NCBI GenBank assembly: GCA_021828425.1
Contig: JAKARN010000052.1
Span: 1 to 8,460, forward strand
DNA length: 8,460 nt
Reading direction: 5' to 3'
Source: Pseudomonadota bacterium
GTDB taxonomy: Bacteria > Pseudomonadota > Gammaproteobacteria > JAKAQQ01
The notes below the pieces were generated by a model. The model was given only the letters and a program-made list of their open reading frames with translations, made no database searches and was not told the DNA's origin. Position numbers and translations under genes: made by a program. Below, piece after piece: positions 1 to 7,848 of the stretch. Positions within the stretch are counted from its first letter, which is position 1. Each line of letters opens with the position of its first letter.

Positions 1-2
1 AC

Positions 3-317
3 GGGTTCTCGATTGGAAGCAACGATCTAACCCAGTTGACGCTCGGAGTGGACCGTGATTCCGCGATGGTGGCTTTTGAGTACGATGAACGGGATCCAGC
101 CGTTATGGAAATGATCCGGCAGGCTGTCTTGGGTTGCCGTCGCAATGGAATTCACTCCGGTCTGTGCGGCCAGGCTCCGTCAGATTACCCGGAGATGGCC
201 GATTTCCTGATCCAATTGGGGATTGACTCAGTCAGCCTCAACCCGGATACGCTGGTGTCCACCACGCTGCGTGTGCTTGACTTGGAAAAAAGCCTACAAG
301 TGAAAGGCGCCAGCTAA
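3..317 (+). CDS. ppsA: Phosphoenolpyruvate synthase, C-terminal end (5' truncated by window)
   Basis: The product makes phosphoenolpyruvate from pyruvate and ATP (releasing AMP and phosphate) in the cytoplasm, the entry step to gluconeogenesis from three-carbon substrates. The open frame runs in from the left edge; its first full codon is at base 3 and it stops with TAA at 315-317, leaving about 104 residues. Visible is the C-terminal PEP-utilising TIM-barrel end: GFSIGSNDLTQLTLGVDRDS at the left edge, then LCGQAPSD with the conserved catalytic cysteine (codon 165-167), and GIDSVSLNPDT near the end. These match the bacterial PpsA C-terminus almost block for block. A TTG at 36 could be misread as a start, but the family match continues upstream of it, so this is an interior part of a gene of roughly 790 codons. 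The rsmG start lies 18 bases downstream in the same frame. PEP-dependent relatives (PPDK, enzyme I) share the fold, but the motif wording fits PpsA best. Confidence 0.93.
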   Translation, partial: GFSIGSNDLTQLTLGVDRDSAMVAFEYDERDPAVMEMIRQAVLGCRRNGIHSGLCGQAPSDYPEMADFLIQLGIDSVSLNPDTLVSTTLRVLDLEKSLQVKGAS

Positions 318-327
318 ACCGATGGCA

Positions 328-353
328 CAGTTTCGATGAATGTAGTGAAACTG
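328..353 (+). promoter_or_regulatory. Inverted repeat enclosing the rsmG start codon
   Basis: CAGTTTC at 328-334 and GAAACTG at 347-353 are perfect 7-base inverted repeats separated by 12 bases. The rsmG ATG (336-338) lies in the loop, one base after the left arm. No Shine-Dalgarno sequence is visible upstream of the ATG. If the hairpin forms in mRNA it would affect start-codon access, and ribosomes finishing ppsA (stop at 315-317) would reach it and could open it. The repeat is seen directly; any regulatory role is inference. Confidence 0.35.
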
Positions 354-1019
354 CCCCCATACCAGCAGCTCGATTTCTCATCGGCGGAGATCCCACACGA
401 AATCCGGAATCGGCTGGAATCCTATGTGGCGCTTCTTTTACAGTGGAATCGGAGCTACAACTTGGTGGGTACCCAAGAGGGATCCCGACTCTGGCCACGA
501 CATGTCTACGATAGTTTGGCCCTGCGATCAGTCATCCGGGGACAGATGGGAATCGACATCGGAAGTGGAGCCGGATTCCCTGGTTTGGTGCTAGCGCTTG
601 CCGATCCAGAGCGTCCTTTTTGCCTGATCGAATCCAACCGAAAAAAAGCCCTATTTCTGGATCATGTCAAACGCAAGCTCAGCATTGATAATCTCGAAAT
701 TCGGAACCAGCGGGCAGAACGAGTGATCTGTAAACCTCGGATTGGATCGGCCACATTCACGAGTCGTGCCCTCGGCCCACTCAGCTATTTTTTGAACGTG
801 ACAGCACCTTGGTGTGAGCGGGAGGATCAATGGCTGGCAATGAAAGGGGAGTGGCCGCCCACCGAATGGCTCGCCTCGGATTCAAGATGGTATGTGGCTA
901 GCGTCTGGCGAGTTTGGATGGACGGCTCCGATACCCACCGTCACGTTTTCGACCTGCGTCTCAGGCCGGATGGGTTGGGCTCAATCCCCCGACCCATCGA
1001 CCCGTCCATGGTAGAGTGA
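336..1019 (+). CDS. rsmG: 16S rRNA (guanine527-N7)-methyltransferase RsmG (GidB)
   Basis: A 227-residue cytoplasmic SAM-dependent methyltransferase that, in this family, makes m7G at position 527 of 16S rRNA in the 530 loop of the decoding centre; loss of RsmG is known to give low-level streptomycin resistance. The family pattern is clear: WNRSYNLVGT at 37-46, then RHVYDSLAL (55-63), the SAM-binding glycine motif DIGSGAGFPG (74-83), a second SAM-side strand ending ES (99-100) followed by NRKKALFLDH, and TSRALGPL (142-149) before the late strand with AMKGEWP (168-174). Length is a little above the E. coli protein (about 207), with the extra residues in a polar tail (about 210-227). ATG 336 is chosen because family similarity starts soon after; GTG 345 is the only close alternative. 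Neither has a good ribosome binding site, so translation is probably coupled to ppsA, 18 bases upstream. parA follows after 34 bases. The usual upstream partner mnmG is absent here. Confidence 0.93.
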   Translation: MNVVKLPPYQQLDFSSAEIPHEIRNRLESYVALLLQWNRSYNLVGTQEGSRLWPRHVYDSLALRSVIRGQMGIDIGSGAGFPGLVLALADPERPFCLIESNRKKALFLDHVKRKLSIDNLEIRNQRAERVICKPRIGSATFTSRALGPLSYFLNVTAPWCEREDQWLAMKGEWPPTEWLASDSRWYVASVWRVWMDGSDTHRHVFDLRLRPDGLGSIPRPIDPSMVE

Positions 1020-1040
1020 TCCAGATCGGTAGACCGTTCT

Positions 1041-1046
1041 GGGGGA
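1041..1046 (+). promoter_or_regulatory. Ribosome binding site of parA
   Basis: GGGGGA lies 7 bases before the parA ATG at 1054 and fixes that start. It sits in the 34-base gap after rsmG. No convincing promoter or terminator is visible in that gap, so parA is probably read through from upstream or from a promoter inside rsmG. Confidence 0.55.
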
Positions 1047-1053
1047 CCGGACC

Positions 1054-1866
1054 ATGAGTCGGGTACTGGCCATTGCCAACCAAAAAGGCGGGGTTGGCAA
1101 GACCACAACAGCGATCAATTTGGCAGCCGCCCTTGCGGCATACCGTCGACACGTTCTTTTGGTGGACCTGGACCCTCAAGCTAATGCCACGACCGGTCTC
1201 GGAATCGATAAACGGCGCTTGAAGGCAGGCACTGATGCCGTTCTCGGGGGCCGAATAAAACTGTCCGAAGCCTTGGTGGAAGTACCGGTACCACCCGGAA
1301 GTTTCAGGTTATTGCCGGCTCATGCCGACCTGACGGCCACCGAGGTGGCTTTGACCCGTTCCGGAGCCGGCGAAAATCGCCTGAAAAACCTGATCCAGAG
1401 TGCGGGCCCGTTCGACGATATCCTGATCGACTGTCCTCCCTCGCTGAATATCCTGACAGTCAACGCTCTGGTCGCATCGAGCGGAGTACTCATTCCGATC
1501 CAGTGCGAATATTACGCTCTTGAAGGGTTGTCCTCGCTACTCGAGACTATCCGATCAGTGCAGCAGTCCCTCAATCCACACCTCAAGATCGAAGGGCTGC
1601 TGAGAACCATGTTTGATGCTCGGAGCAGTCTCCATCACGAAGTGTCCTCCCAACTGATCGTCCATTTTGGGAACCAGGTGTACCGGACCGTTATTCCTCG
1701 CAATGTTCGTCTCGCAGAAGCACCTAGTCATGGTGTTCCCATCCAGGTTTATGATGCTGCCTCCCGAGGGGCAATGGCCTATCTTGCTCTTGCGAGTGAA
1801 CAGTTGGAACGATTCCCCGTTGGGCAGGGCGCTGATAGAATGCCCAGTACCGAGCGTGGGAGATAG
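1054..1866 (+). CDS. parA: Chromosome partitioning ATPase ParA (Soj family)
   Basis: A 270-residue deviant-Walker ATPase that, with ParB bound around parS, drives separation of newly copied origins; ATP-bound dimers coat the nucleoid and ParB triggers hydrolysis. The deviant Walker A motif KGGVGKTT is at 11-18 with signature lysine K11 and catalytic-loop lysine K16; Walker A' is VDLDPQ (37-42) with D40; Walker B is ILIDCPPS (123-130) with D126. The C-terminal family block [15 protein letters not shown] is intact. The protein begins almost directly at the Walker motif, with no N-terminal helix-turn-helix extension, which is the short chromosomal Soj type and not the long plasmid P1/F type. Start ATG 1054 has GGGGGA 7 bases upstream. 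parB follows after 4 bases, with its ribosome binding site inside the parA 3' end, so the pair is one transcriptional unit. MinD and plasmid ParA proteins are related, but context and parB pairing settle the call. Confidence 0.95.
   Translation: MSRVLAIANQKGGVGKTTTAINLAAALAAYRRHVLLVDLDPQANATTGLGIDKRRLKAGTDAVLGGRIKLSEALVEVPVPPGSFRLLPAHADLTATEVALTRSGAGENRLKNLIQSAGPFDDILIDCPPSLNILTVNALVASSGVLIPIQCEYYALEGLSSLLETIRSVQQSLNPHLKIEGLLRTMFDARSSLHHEVSSQLIVHFGNQVYRTVIPRNVRLAEAPSHGVPIQVYDAASRGAMAYLALASEQLERFPVGQGADRMPSTERGR
1858..1862 (+). promoter_or_regulatory. Ribosome binding site of parB inside the parA 3' end
   Basis: GGGAG lies 8 bases before ATG 1871, over the last sense codons of parA. This selects ATG 1871 over the second ATG at 1877 (14 bases away) and over upstream in-frame codons that would overlap parA extensively. 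Confidence 0.6.
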
Positions 1867-1870
1867 ATCT

Positions 1871-2764
1871 ATGTCCATGAAACGCCGCCCACTGAACCGG
1901 TCCTTGTCGGCGATCCTTGGGCAGCAGGAAGAGTCCTCTGTGCCAGAAGGCTTGGAGTCGCTACCGGTCGAGTACCTCACGCCCGGTCGCTACCAGCCAC
2001 GTCGTGATATCCCCCGTGAGCAGTTGCTCGAACTGGCACAGTCGATTCGCACACAGGGAATCTTGCAGCCGATCCTTGTGCGGCGATTGGCCGAGCCTAA
2101 CCGCTATGAGATCATTGCCGGGGAGAGACGTTGGCGTGCGGCGCAGATTGCGGGCCAGCTTGAGGTCCCGGTGATTGTTCGGACATTGGATGATGCAGCG
2201 GCTCTGCAGGTGGCCCTGATTGAAAATCTCCAGCGAACTGATCTCCATCCGCTGGAAGAAGCACTCGCCCTGAAGCAGTTGGTGACTGAGTTTCACATGA
2301 CCCACGAGCAGGTTGCGGAAACAGTGGGGCGCTCACGTACGGGGGTCACCAATCTCCTGCGGCTTCTCGACCTGCGTTCGGTTGCACGTGAGCTGCTGCA
2401 ATCAGGTCGACTCGAGATGGGCCACGCCAGGGCATTGCTTTCAATTACGGGTTCCGCACAGGATGAAGCTGCGCGCTACATCTCCGAGAATGCGCTGAAT
2501 GTGCGGCAGACGGAGCGCTATTTGAGACGCCTCCAAGGATCAGCGCGTGAGGCGGGGGCGGGTGGGTCAAAGGCCACCAAGGAAAAATCCCGCGACGCTG
2601 ACCGTCTGAGGTTAGAGCGGGAACTAACCGAGCACTTAGGCCGGCGCGTCGAAGTCGAGACATCGGGCGCTCAGGGGAGAACCGGCCGTCTACTCATCCA
2701 TTTCAAGGGATTGGATGATTTCGAAGCCTTGCTGAGCCGGCTGGGATACCGCCGCAGGACTTGA
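1871..2764 (+). CDS. parB: Chromosome partitioning protein ParB (Spo0J/Noc family)
   Basis: A 297-residue CTP-dependent DNA clamp that loads at parS near the origin, spreads along DNA and stimulates ParA ATPase. The N-terminal basic leader with NRSLSAILG (9-17) is the ParA-stimulating region. The CTP-binding ParB/Srx domain follows, with YQPRRDIP (41-48) and the arginine patch GERRWRAA (84-91), then box II ENLQRTDLHPLEEA (118-131). A helix-turn-helix that reads parS spans about 143-166 (THEQVAETVGRSRTGVTNLL). A Gly/Ala/Lys-rich linker (about 223-240) leads to the C-terminal dimerisation domain (about 242-297). Length is normal for chromosomal ParB (about 280-300). The frame is open upstream to a possible ATG at 1667, but that would overlap parA by 200 bases and add residues unlike any ParB; ATG 1871 has GGGAG at the right distance. 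The stop (2762-2764) overlaps the -35 element of a candidate atp promoter. Confidence 0.95.
   Translation: MSMKRRPLNRSLSAILGQQEESSVPEGLESLPVEYLTPGRYQPRRDIPREQLLELAQSIRTQGILQPILVRRLAEPNRYEIIAGERRWRAAQIAGQLEVPVIVRTLDDAAALQVALIENLQRTDLHPLEEALALKQLVTEFHMTHEQVAETVGRSRTGVTNLLRLLDLRSVARELLQSGRLEMGHARALLSITGSAQDEAARYISENALNVRQTERYLRRLQGSAREAGAGGSKATKEKSRDADRLRLERELTEHLGRRVEVETSGAQGRTGRLLIHFKGLDDFEALLSRLGYRRRT
2289..2304 (+). promoter_or_regulatory. Degenerate parS-like sequence inside parB (candidate)
   Basis: Bases 2289-2304 read AGTTTCACATGACCCA, matching 12 of 16 positions of the widely conserved parS consensus TGTTTCACGTGAAACA. The left half GTTTCAC is exact; the right half is poor (TGACCCA against TGAAACA). 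A parS site inside the parB gene is known in Bacillus subtilis, so the location is plausible, but the broken palindrome argues for at most weak binding. It encodes EFHMTHE at the start of the helix-turn-helix, so coding constraint could account for it. Confidence 0.25.
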
Positions 2765-2790
2765 TCGGATTGGGGGCGTTGCCCTAAAAT
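2761..2790 (+). promoter_or_regulatory. Candidate sigma70-type promoter for the atp operon
   Basis: TTGATC at 2761-2766 (four of six bases of TTGACA, overlapping the parB stop codon) is followed by an 18-base spacer and TAAAAT at 2785-2790 (five of six bases of TATAAT). The predicted start is near 2797. A second -10-like hexamer, GATAAT at 2796-2801, lies 11 bases on but lacks a matching -35. The 103-base gap before atpI is the only one in the window over 50 bases, which fits a promoter for atpIBEFHAGD separate from parAB. Confidence 0.5.
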
Positions 2791-2796
2791 AGGCTG

Positions 2797-2867
2797 ATAA
2801 TTGTGCCTTCTCGGGGCCCCCAAAAGGGCAGAGGGAGGGTCTCCTGCGACTCAGGTGGGGGAGGGGC
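2797..2867 (+). promoter_or_regulatory. G-rich structured leader upstream of atpI
   Basis: This untranslated stretch holds the palindrome GGGGCCCC (2813-2820) and five runs of three or more G on the mRNA strand (2826-2828, 2833-2835, 2837-2839, 2857-2861, 2863-2866), ending one base before the atpI ATG. CTCC at 2841-2844 can pair either with GGAG at 2834-2837 (loop of 3) or with GGAG at 2860-2863 in the ribosome-binding region; the two pairings exclude each other. There is no U-tract after any stem, so it is not a typical terminator. Function is inferred only. Confidence 0.3.
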
Positions 2868-4023
<1,156 letters not shown>

Positions 4024-4033
4024 AATCGAAACC

Positions 4034-4348
<315 letters not shown>

Positions 4349-4376
4349 ACGGGTTGTCACTCGGCGGGCTACCCAC

Positions 4377-4382
4377 GGGAGG
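4377..4382 (+). promoter_or_regulatory. Ribosome binding site of atpF
   Basis: GGGAGG lies 6 bases before ATG 4389 and confirms that start. The rest of the 40-base atpE-atpF gap shows only short, weak pairing (GGGT/ACCC) and no terminator. Confidence 0.65.
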
Positions 4383-4388
4383 AATACC

Positions 4389-4862
4389 ATGAACCTAGAC
4401 CTCACTTTCGCATCTGAAGTCCTGGCTTTCGCCCTTTTTGTCTGGATCACGATGCGCTATATCTGGCCACCGCTGAGCCAGGCTATGGCCGAGCGTGAGA
4501 AGAAAATCGCGGATGGTCTTGCTTCGGCGGAACGGGCTGTCCGGGACTTGGAAAAGGCAAAGGACAAGGCGGTTTCCATCTTGCGCGAAGCGCGTCAGGA
4601 AGCGTCGACGGTCGTTGAAACGGCCCAGCACAGAGCCAGCCAACTCGTAGAACAAGCTCAAAAGAGTGCCCAAGATCAGGCAAAACAAATTTTGGAGCAG
4701 GGGCATCAGGAGCTGGAACTCGAAGTGGGGCGTGCAAAGGAGCGGCTCAAAAACCAGCTGGCTGAGCTGTCCATTGAAATCGCCCAGAAGATTCTAGAGC
4801 GGGAAATCGATCCCGGACGCCACGCGGCACTCCTGAGGGCGGCTGGGGAGCGCCTGCAATGA
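4389..4862 (+). CDS. atpF: F-type ATP synthase subunit b (peripheral stalk)
   Basis: A 157-residue subunit (E. coli 156) that dimerises into the outer stalk tying subunit a to delta and alpha. One N-terminal membrane helix (about 9-27, ending MRYIWPPL) is followed by the characteristic cytoplasmic start AMAEREKKIADGLASAERA (32-50), nearly identical to the E. coli sequence. From about 35 to the end the protein is one long charged, Ala/Glu/Gln/Lys/Arg-rich amphipathic helix, the right-handed coiled-coil dimerisation region, ending with an Ile/Leu-rich delta-binding part (about 120-157). It is the plain b type, not the b' variant of photosynthetic and some other bacteria, and only one copy is present. 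The TGA stop overlaps the atpH ATG (ATGA, 4859-4862), a coupling that would help balance b and delta. ATG 4389 has GGGAGG 6 bases upstream. Confidence 0.96.
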   Translation: MNLDLTFASEVLAFALFVWITMRYIWPPLSQAMAEREKKIADGLASAERAVRDLEKAKDKAVSILREARQEASTVVETAQHRASQLVEQAQKSAQDQAKQILEQGHQELELEVGRAKERLKNQLAELSIEIAQKILEREIDPGRHAALLRAAGERLQ

Positions 4863-5395
4863 GTCGAACGGTTGCGCGACCCTATGCACGGGCGATTTTT
4901 GAAGTCGCGGGCTCGGAAAACCGGCTTGAGCATTGGGAGCATCTTTTGGTCGATCTGGCGACTGCTCTGGAACGGCCTGACATCGTGTGGGTGTTATCGC
5001 ATCCTCGCGCGAGCGCGGAAGACCGACTTGAAGTGCTGGACTTGACCCTGGCCCGGCGACTTGAAATTTCCGAGCGTAATTTCCTGAAGCTTCTGATCGT
5101 GCATCAACGCTGGAATGAAGTCAGCGATATCGCCTCGCTTTACTCCGAAATGAGGCGGGCGGCCGCATCTGAAACTGAATGTCAGGTCACGACGGCACTG
5201 GTGATCGACGAAGCGTCTCAGACGGAGTGGAAGGTTGGGTTAACAAAGAAGTTGGGCCGGCGAGTCCACTTGATTTTCCGTGTTGATCCAGTGCTTATCG
5301 GGGGGGGCCAGATCCGGATCGGAGATCGTGTCTGGGACGGAACGGTCCGTGGACGCCTGGACCTGCTTTCCCGGGCTTTGACCTGTCCAGCCTAG
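4859..5395 (+). CDS. atpH: F-type ATP synthase subunit delta (F1, OSCP homologue)
   Basis: A 178-residue subunit (E. coli 177) that caps the F1 head and links it to the b dimer. The conserved N-terminal helix [12 protein letters not shown] (4-15) marks the six-helix domain that binds the alpha N-termini; the C-terminal block, [20 protein letters not shown] followed by VRGRLDLL (about 143-170), is the family signature that contacts subunit b. The central part is variable, as is usual. The start is fixed by the 4-base ATGA overlap with atpF, with no separate strong ribosome binding site. A run of eight G (5300-5307) encodes the Gly-Gly-Gly of LIGGGQ; the reading frame through it is intact here. 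atpA follows after 19 bases. Confidence 0.94.
   Translation: MSRTVARPYARAIFEVAGSENRLEHWEHLLVDLATALERPDIVWVLSHPRASAEDRLEVLDLTLARRLEISERNFLKLLIVHQRWNEVSDIASLYSEMRRAAASETECQVTTALVIDEASQTEWKVGLTKKLGRRVHLIFRVDPVLIGGGQIRIGDRVWDGTVRGRLDLLSRALTCPA
5300..5307 (+). repeat. G8 homopolymer tract in atpH
   Basis: Eight consecutive G within the atpH coding sequence, spanning the codons GGG GGG GGC. Such tracts are prone to replication slippage; a one-base change would frameshift delta before its C-terminal b-binding block. It is the longest homopolymer I noticed in the window. Whether it varies in nature cannot be seen from one sequence. Confidence 0.8.
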
Positions 5396-5401
5396 TATTC
5401 C

Positions 5402-5406
5402 AGAGG
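5402..5406 (+). promoter_or_regulatory. Ribosome binding site of atpA
   Basis: AGAGG lies 8 bases before ATG 5415 in the 19-base atpH-atpA gap and supports that start. Confidence 0.55.
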
Positions 5407-5414
5407 TTGATTAC

Positions 5415-6968
5415 ATGAGTGATTCTGTCCAACTTAGCCCCGCCGAAATCAGTTCCCTCCTCCGAGAACGTATCCAGCGTTTCGAGGCCGGTATCGATGA
5501 ACGGGAGGTCGGCACAGTCGTTAGCGTTGCCGATGGGATCGTTAGGATTTACGGGCTCAGCGGGGTCCGCTACGGCGAGATGCTCGAATTCCCCGATGGT
5601 GGGACGGGCCTTGCACTCAATTTGGAACGCGATGCTGTCGGTGCAGTGGTTCTCGGTAACTACGAACAACTGACCGAAGGACAAGAGGTTCGGGCGACTG
5701 GTCGGATCCTCGAGGTTCCAGTGGGTCCAGAGCTTCTCGGCCGTGTTGTGGATCCGCTGGGTCGGGCCTTGGATGGGGGGCCTCCACTCCCCGAAGTTCA
5801 CCGTGCCCCGATCGAGAAAGTCGCACCGGGCGTCATTGCCCGTCAATCGGTATCCCAGCCAGTCCAAACGGGGCTCAAAGCGATTGACGCGATGGTACCA
5901 ATCGGTCGCGGACAGCGCGAGTTGATTATCGGTGACCGCCAGACCGGGAAAACGGCGTTGGCCCTCGATACAATCATCAACCAGCGCCACACGGATCTTT
6001 TCTGTGTATATGTGGCAATCGGACAGAAAGCCTCAAGCGTTTCACAAGTCGTCCGCAAGCTGGAGGAGCACGATGTCCTCAAGCGGACCATCGTGGTTGC
6101 TGCCACAGCGGCAGAATCGGCTGCACTGCAGTTCATCGCGCCCTATGCGGGCTGCACCATGGGCGAGTATTTCCGCGACCAGGGTCAGGATGCGCTCATC
6201 ATCTACGATGACCTTACTAAACACGCTTGGGCTTACCGGCAGATTTCCTTGCTGCTAAAACGTCCACCCGGCCGTGAAGCCTATCCCGGCGACGTGTTTT
6301 ATCTGCATTCCCGGCTGCTTGAACGGGCCTCACGCCTCAATGTCCGTGAAGTGGAGCAGCGGACCGGAGGGCGAGTTAAGGGCCGGACCGGGTCGCTGAC
6401 GGCACTGCCTATCATTGAGACCCAGGCCGGAGATGTTTCGGCATTCATTCCGACCAATGTCATCTCCATCACCGATGGCCAGATTTATCTTGAGAATGAT
6501 TTATTCAACGCGGGTATCCGCCCCGCAATCAATGCCGGGCTCTCCGTTTCCCGTGTTGGTGGTGCCGCACAGACAAAAATCATCAAGAAGTTGGGCGGTG
6601 GAGTCCGTTTTGCTTTGGCCCAATACCGGGAACTGGCGGCCTTTTCGCAATTTGCATCAGAACTCGACGAAATCACACGGCGCCAGTTGGAACGGGGCCA
6701 GCGGGTCACAGAGCTCATGAAGCAAAAGCAATACAGTCCCCTGTCCATTGCCGAGATGGCTATTTCACTGTTTGCTGTCAATGAGGGAGATCTCGATGGC
6801 ATCCCCGTTGCCGAGGTTGGCGCCTTTGAAGGTGGTCTGCATGATTTTTTCCGTGAACAGGAGCCGGCACTTTTCACCCTGATCAATGAGACGGGGGATT
6901 ATAACGACAAGGTGGCCTCCGGTCTCCGCCAGACCATAAACCGTTTTCGGAAGGAAACTGGACGCTGA
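5415..6968 (+). CDS. atpA: F-type ATP synthase subunit alpha (F1)
   Basis: A 517-residue subunit (E. coli 513) that alternates with beta in the F1 hexamer; its nucleotide sites are non-catalytic but it supplies the arginine finger to the catalytic beta site. The N-terminal helix that meets delta is followed by the beta-barrel (about 25-95, including [20 protein letters not shown]). The nucleotide-binding domain has Walker A GDRQTGKT (173-180) and Walker [12 protein letters not shown] (261-271); the ATPase signature [17 protein letters not shown] (370-386) contains the arginine finger R380 (E. coli R376). The C-terminal helical domain contains [18 protein letters not shown], as expected. The gene is complete, with no frameshift. 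ATG 5415 follows AGAGG at 8 bases. The stop lies only 3 bases before the atpG ATG. Flagellar FliI and secretion ATPases share the core fold, but length, motif wording and context exclude them. Confidence 0.98.
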   Translation: MSDSVQLSPAEISSLLRERIQRFEAGIDEREVGTVVSVADGIVRIYGLSGVRYGEMLEFPDGGTGLALNLERDAVGAVVLGNYEQLTEGQEVRATGRILEVPVGPELLGRVVDPLGRALDGGPPLPEVHRAPIEKVAPGVIARQSVSQPVQTGLKAIDAMVPIGRGQRELIIGDRQTGKTALALDTIINQRHTDLFCVYVAIGQKASSVSQVVRKLEEHDVLKRTIVVAATAAESAALQFIAPYAGCTMGEYFRDQGQDALIIYDDLTKHAWAYRQISLLLKRPPGREAYPGDVFYLHSRLLERASRLNVREVEQRTGGRVKGRTGSLTALPIIETQAGDVSAFIPTNVISITDGQIYLENDLFNAGIRPAINAGLSVSRVGGAAQTKIIKKLGGGVRFALAQYRELAAFSQFASELDEITRRQLERGQRVTELMKQKQYSPLSIAEMAISLFAVNEGDLDGIPVAEVGAFEGGLHDFFREQEPALFTLINETGDYNDKVASGLRQTINRFRKETGR

Positions 6969-6971
6969 CAG

Positions 6972-7835
6972 ATGGCCGGCACCAAAGAAATCAGGACGCA
7001 AATTCGAAGCATCGAAAGTACCCGCAAGATCACGCGGGCGATGGAGATGGTGGCTGCGAGCAAGATCCGGCGGGTTCAAGCACGGATGCAGGCCAGTCGT
7101 CCCTATCTTGATCGGATCCGCCAGGTGACCAGTCACCTGGCCGTTCTCCGCCCCGAGTTCCCCCATCCTTTCCTGCTGCCGAGGACTGCGGTACGTGGAG
7201 TGGGTTTTCTTGTGATCGGGACCGACCGTGGCCTGTGTGGTGGACTCAACATCAACCTGATCCGCACGGTCTGGAACGAGGTCCGAATCTTTAATAAGCA
7301 GGACATTTCCATCCGCTTTGCGGCAATCGGACAAAAGGCATTGACTGGCCTCAGGCGCTTGGATGCAACACTCGTAGCGTCGGTCACGCATCTGGGCGAC
7401 CGCCCTTCTCCGGAAAATGTGATCGGACCTTTACGCGTACTGCTCGAGGATTACCGACAGGGTCATATCGACCGTCTAGTTCTGGCTTTCAATTACTTCC
7501 AGAACACAATGATCCAAAAGCCTCACTTGGTGACTCTCCTGCCGATACCCGTCCAGCGGGACCCCGGTCTGGCCGACCATTGGGACTACCTGTACGAGCC
7601 GGACAGCATCGATCTCATTGACACATGGCTAACCCGCTATCTTGAGGCGGAGACCTACCAAGGGCTTCTCGAGAACATTGCCTCTGAGCAGGCAGCCCGC
7701 ATGGTCGCCATGAAGAACGCTTCGGAAAATGCAAGTACCCTAATTGAAACCTTGAAACTGGCCTACAACAAGGCCCGTCAGGCGGCTATTACCCGTGAAA
7801 TTGCCGAAATTGTTGGTGGGGCTGCCGCTGTCTAG
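6972..7835 (+). CDS. atpG: F-type ATP synthase subunit gamma (F1 central stalk)
   Basis: A 287-residue subunit (the same as E. coli) that forms the rotating shaft inside the alpha/beta hexamer and couples c-ring rotation to catalysis. The N-terminal coiled-coil helix has IESTRKITRAMEMVAASK (14-31), the globular domain begins around GTDRGLCGGLN (83-93), and the C-terminal helix covers about 236-287 with ASEQAARMVAMKNASENA and the terminal EIVGGAAAV, closely matching gammaproteobacterial gamma. The gene begins 3 bases after the atpA stop. No Shine-Dalgarno sequence lies at a normal distance (the nearest, AAGGA at 6951-6955, is 16 bases from the ATG), so translation is probably coupled to atpA. 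The TAG stop is followed directly by an out-of-context TGA. There is no regulatory disulphide insert of the chloroplast/cyanobacterial type. Confidence 0.97.
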   Translation: MAGTKEIRTQIRSIESTRKITRAMEMVAASKIRRVQARMQASRPYLDRIRQVTSHLAVLRPEFPHPFLLPRTAVRGVGFLVIGTDRGLCGGLNINLIRTVWNEVRIFNKQDISIRFAAIGQKALTGLRRLDATLVASVTHLGDRPSPENVIGPLRVLLEDYRQGHIDRLVLAFNYFQNTMIQKPHLVTLLPIPVQRDPGLADHWDYLYEPDSIDLIDTWLTRYLEAETYQGLLENIASEQAARMVAMKNASENASTLIETLKLAYNKARQAAITREIAEIVGGAAAV

Positions 7836-7848
7836 TGACTTCATCCGT

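Noticed and set aside
337..352. Possible parS at the rsmG start (GTGAAAC half-site)
   Set aside because: Only about 10 of 16 positions match and the left half is lost; the hairpin reading explains the symmetry better.
641..647. A7 run in rsmG, considered as a programmed frameshift site
   Set aside because: The rsmG frame is continuous through it and family similarity continues in the same frame on both sides; no stimulatory hairpin was noticed.
1027..1036. Short palindrome CGGT-AG-ACCG between rsmG and parA, considered as terminator or operator
   Set aside because: The stem is only 4 bases with a 2-base loop and there is no T-tract; such short symmetry is common by chance.
1667..1870. A 68-codon N-terminal extension of parB
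   Set aside because: It would overlap conserved parA sequence, and ParB family similarity begins at MSMKRRPLNR (1871), which has its own ribosome binding site.
5745..5754. DnaA-box-like TGTGGATCC, considered as a sign of oriC
   Set aside because: It has two mismatches to the consensus, stands alone inside atpA, and has no AT-rich unwinding region or other boxes nearby. The origin is not in this window.
5295..5990. 231-codon open frame on the minus strand across atpH/atpA
   Set aside because: It lies wholly opposite two highly conserved genes, resembles no family, and has the composition expected of a reverse-strand shadow of GC-rich codons.
6765..7391. 208-codon open frame on the minus strand across atpA/atpG
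   Set aside because: Same reasoning: it is antisense to conserved alpha and gamma coding sequence, with no recognisable domain or ribosome binding site.
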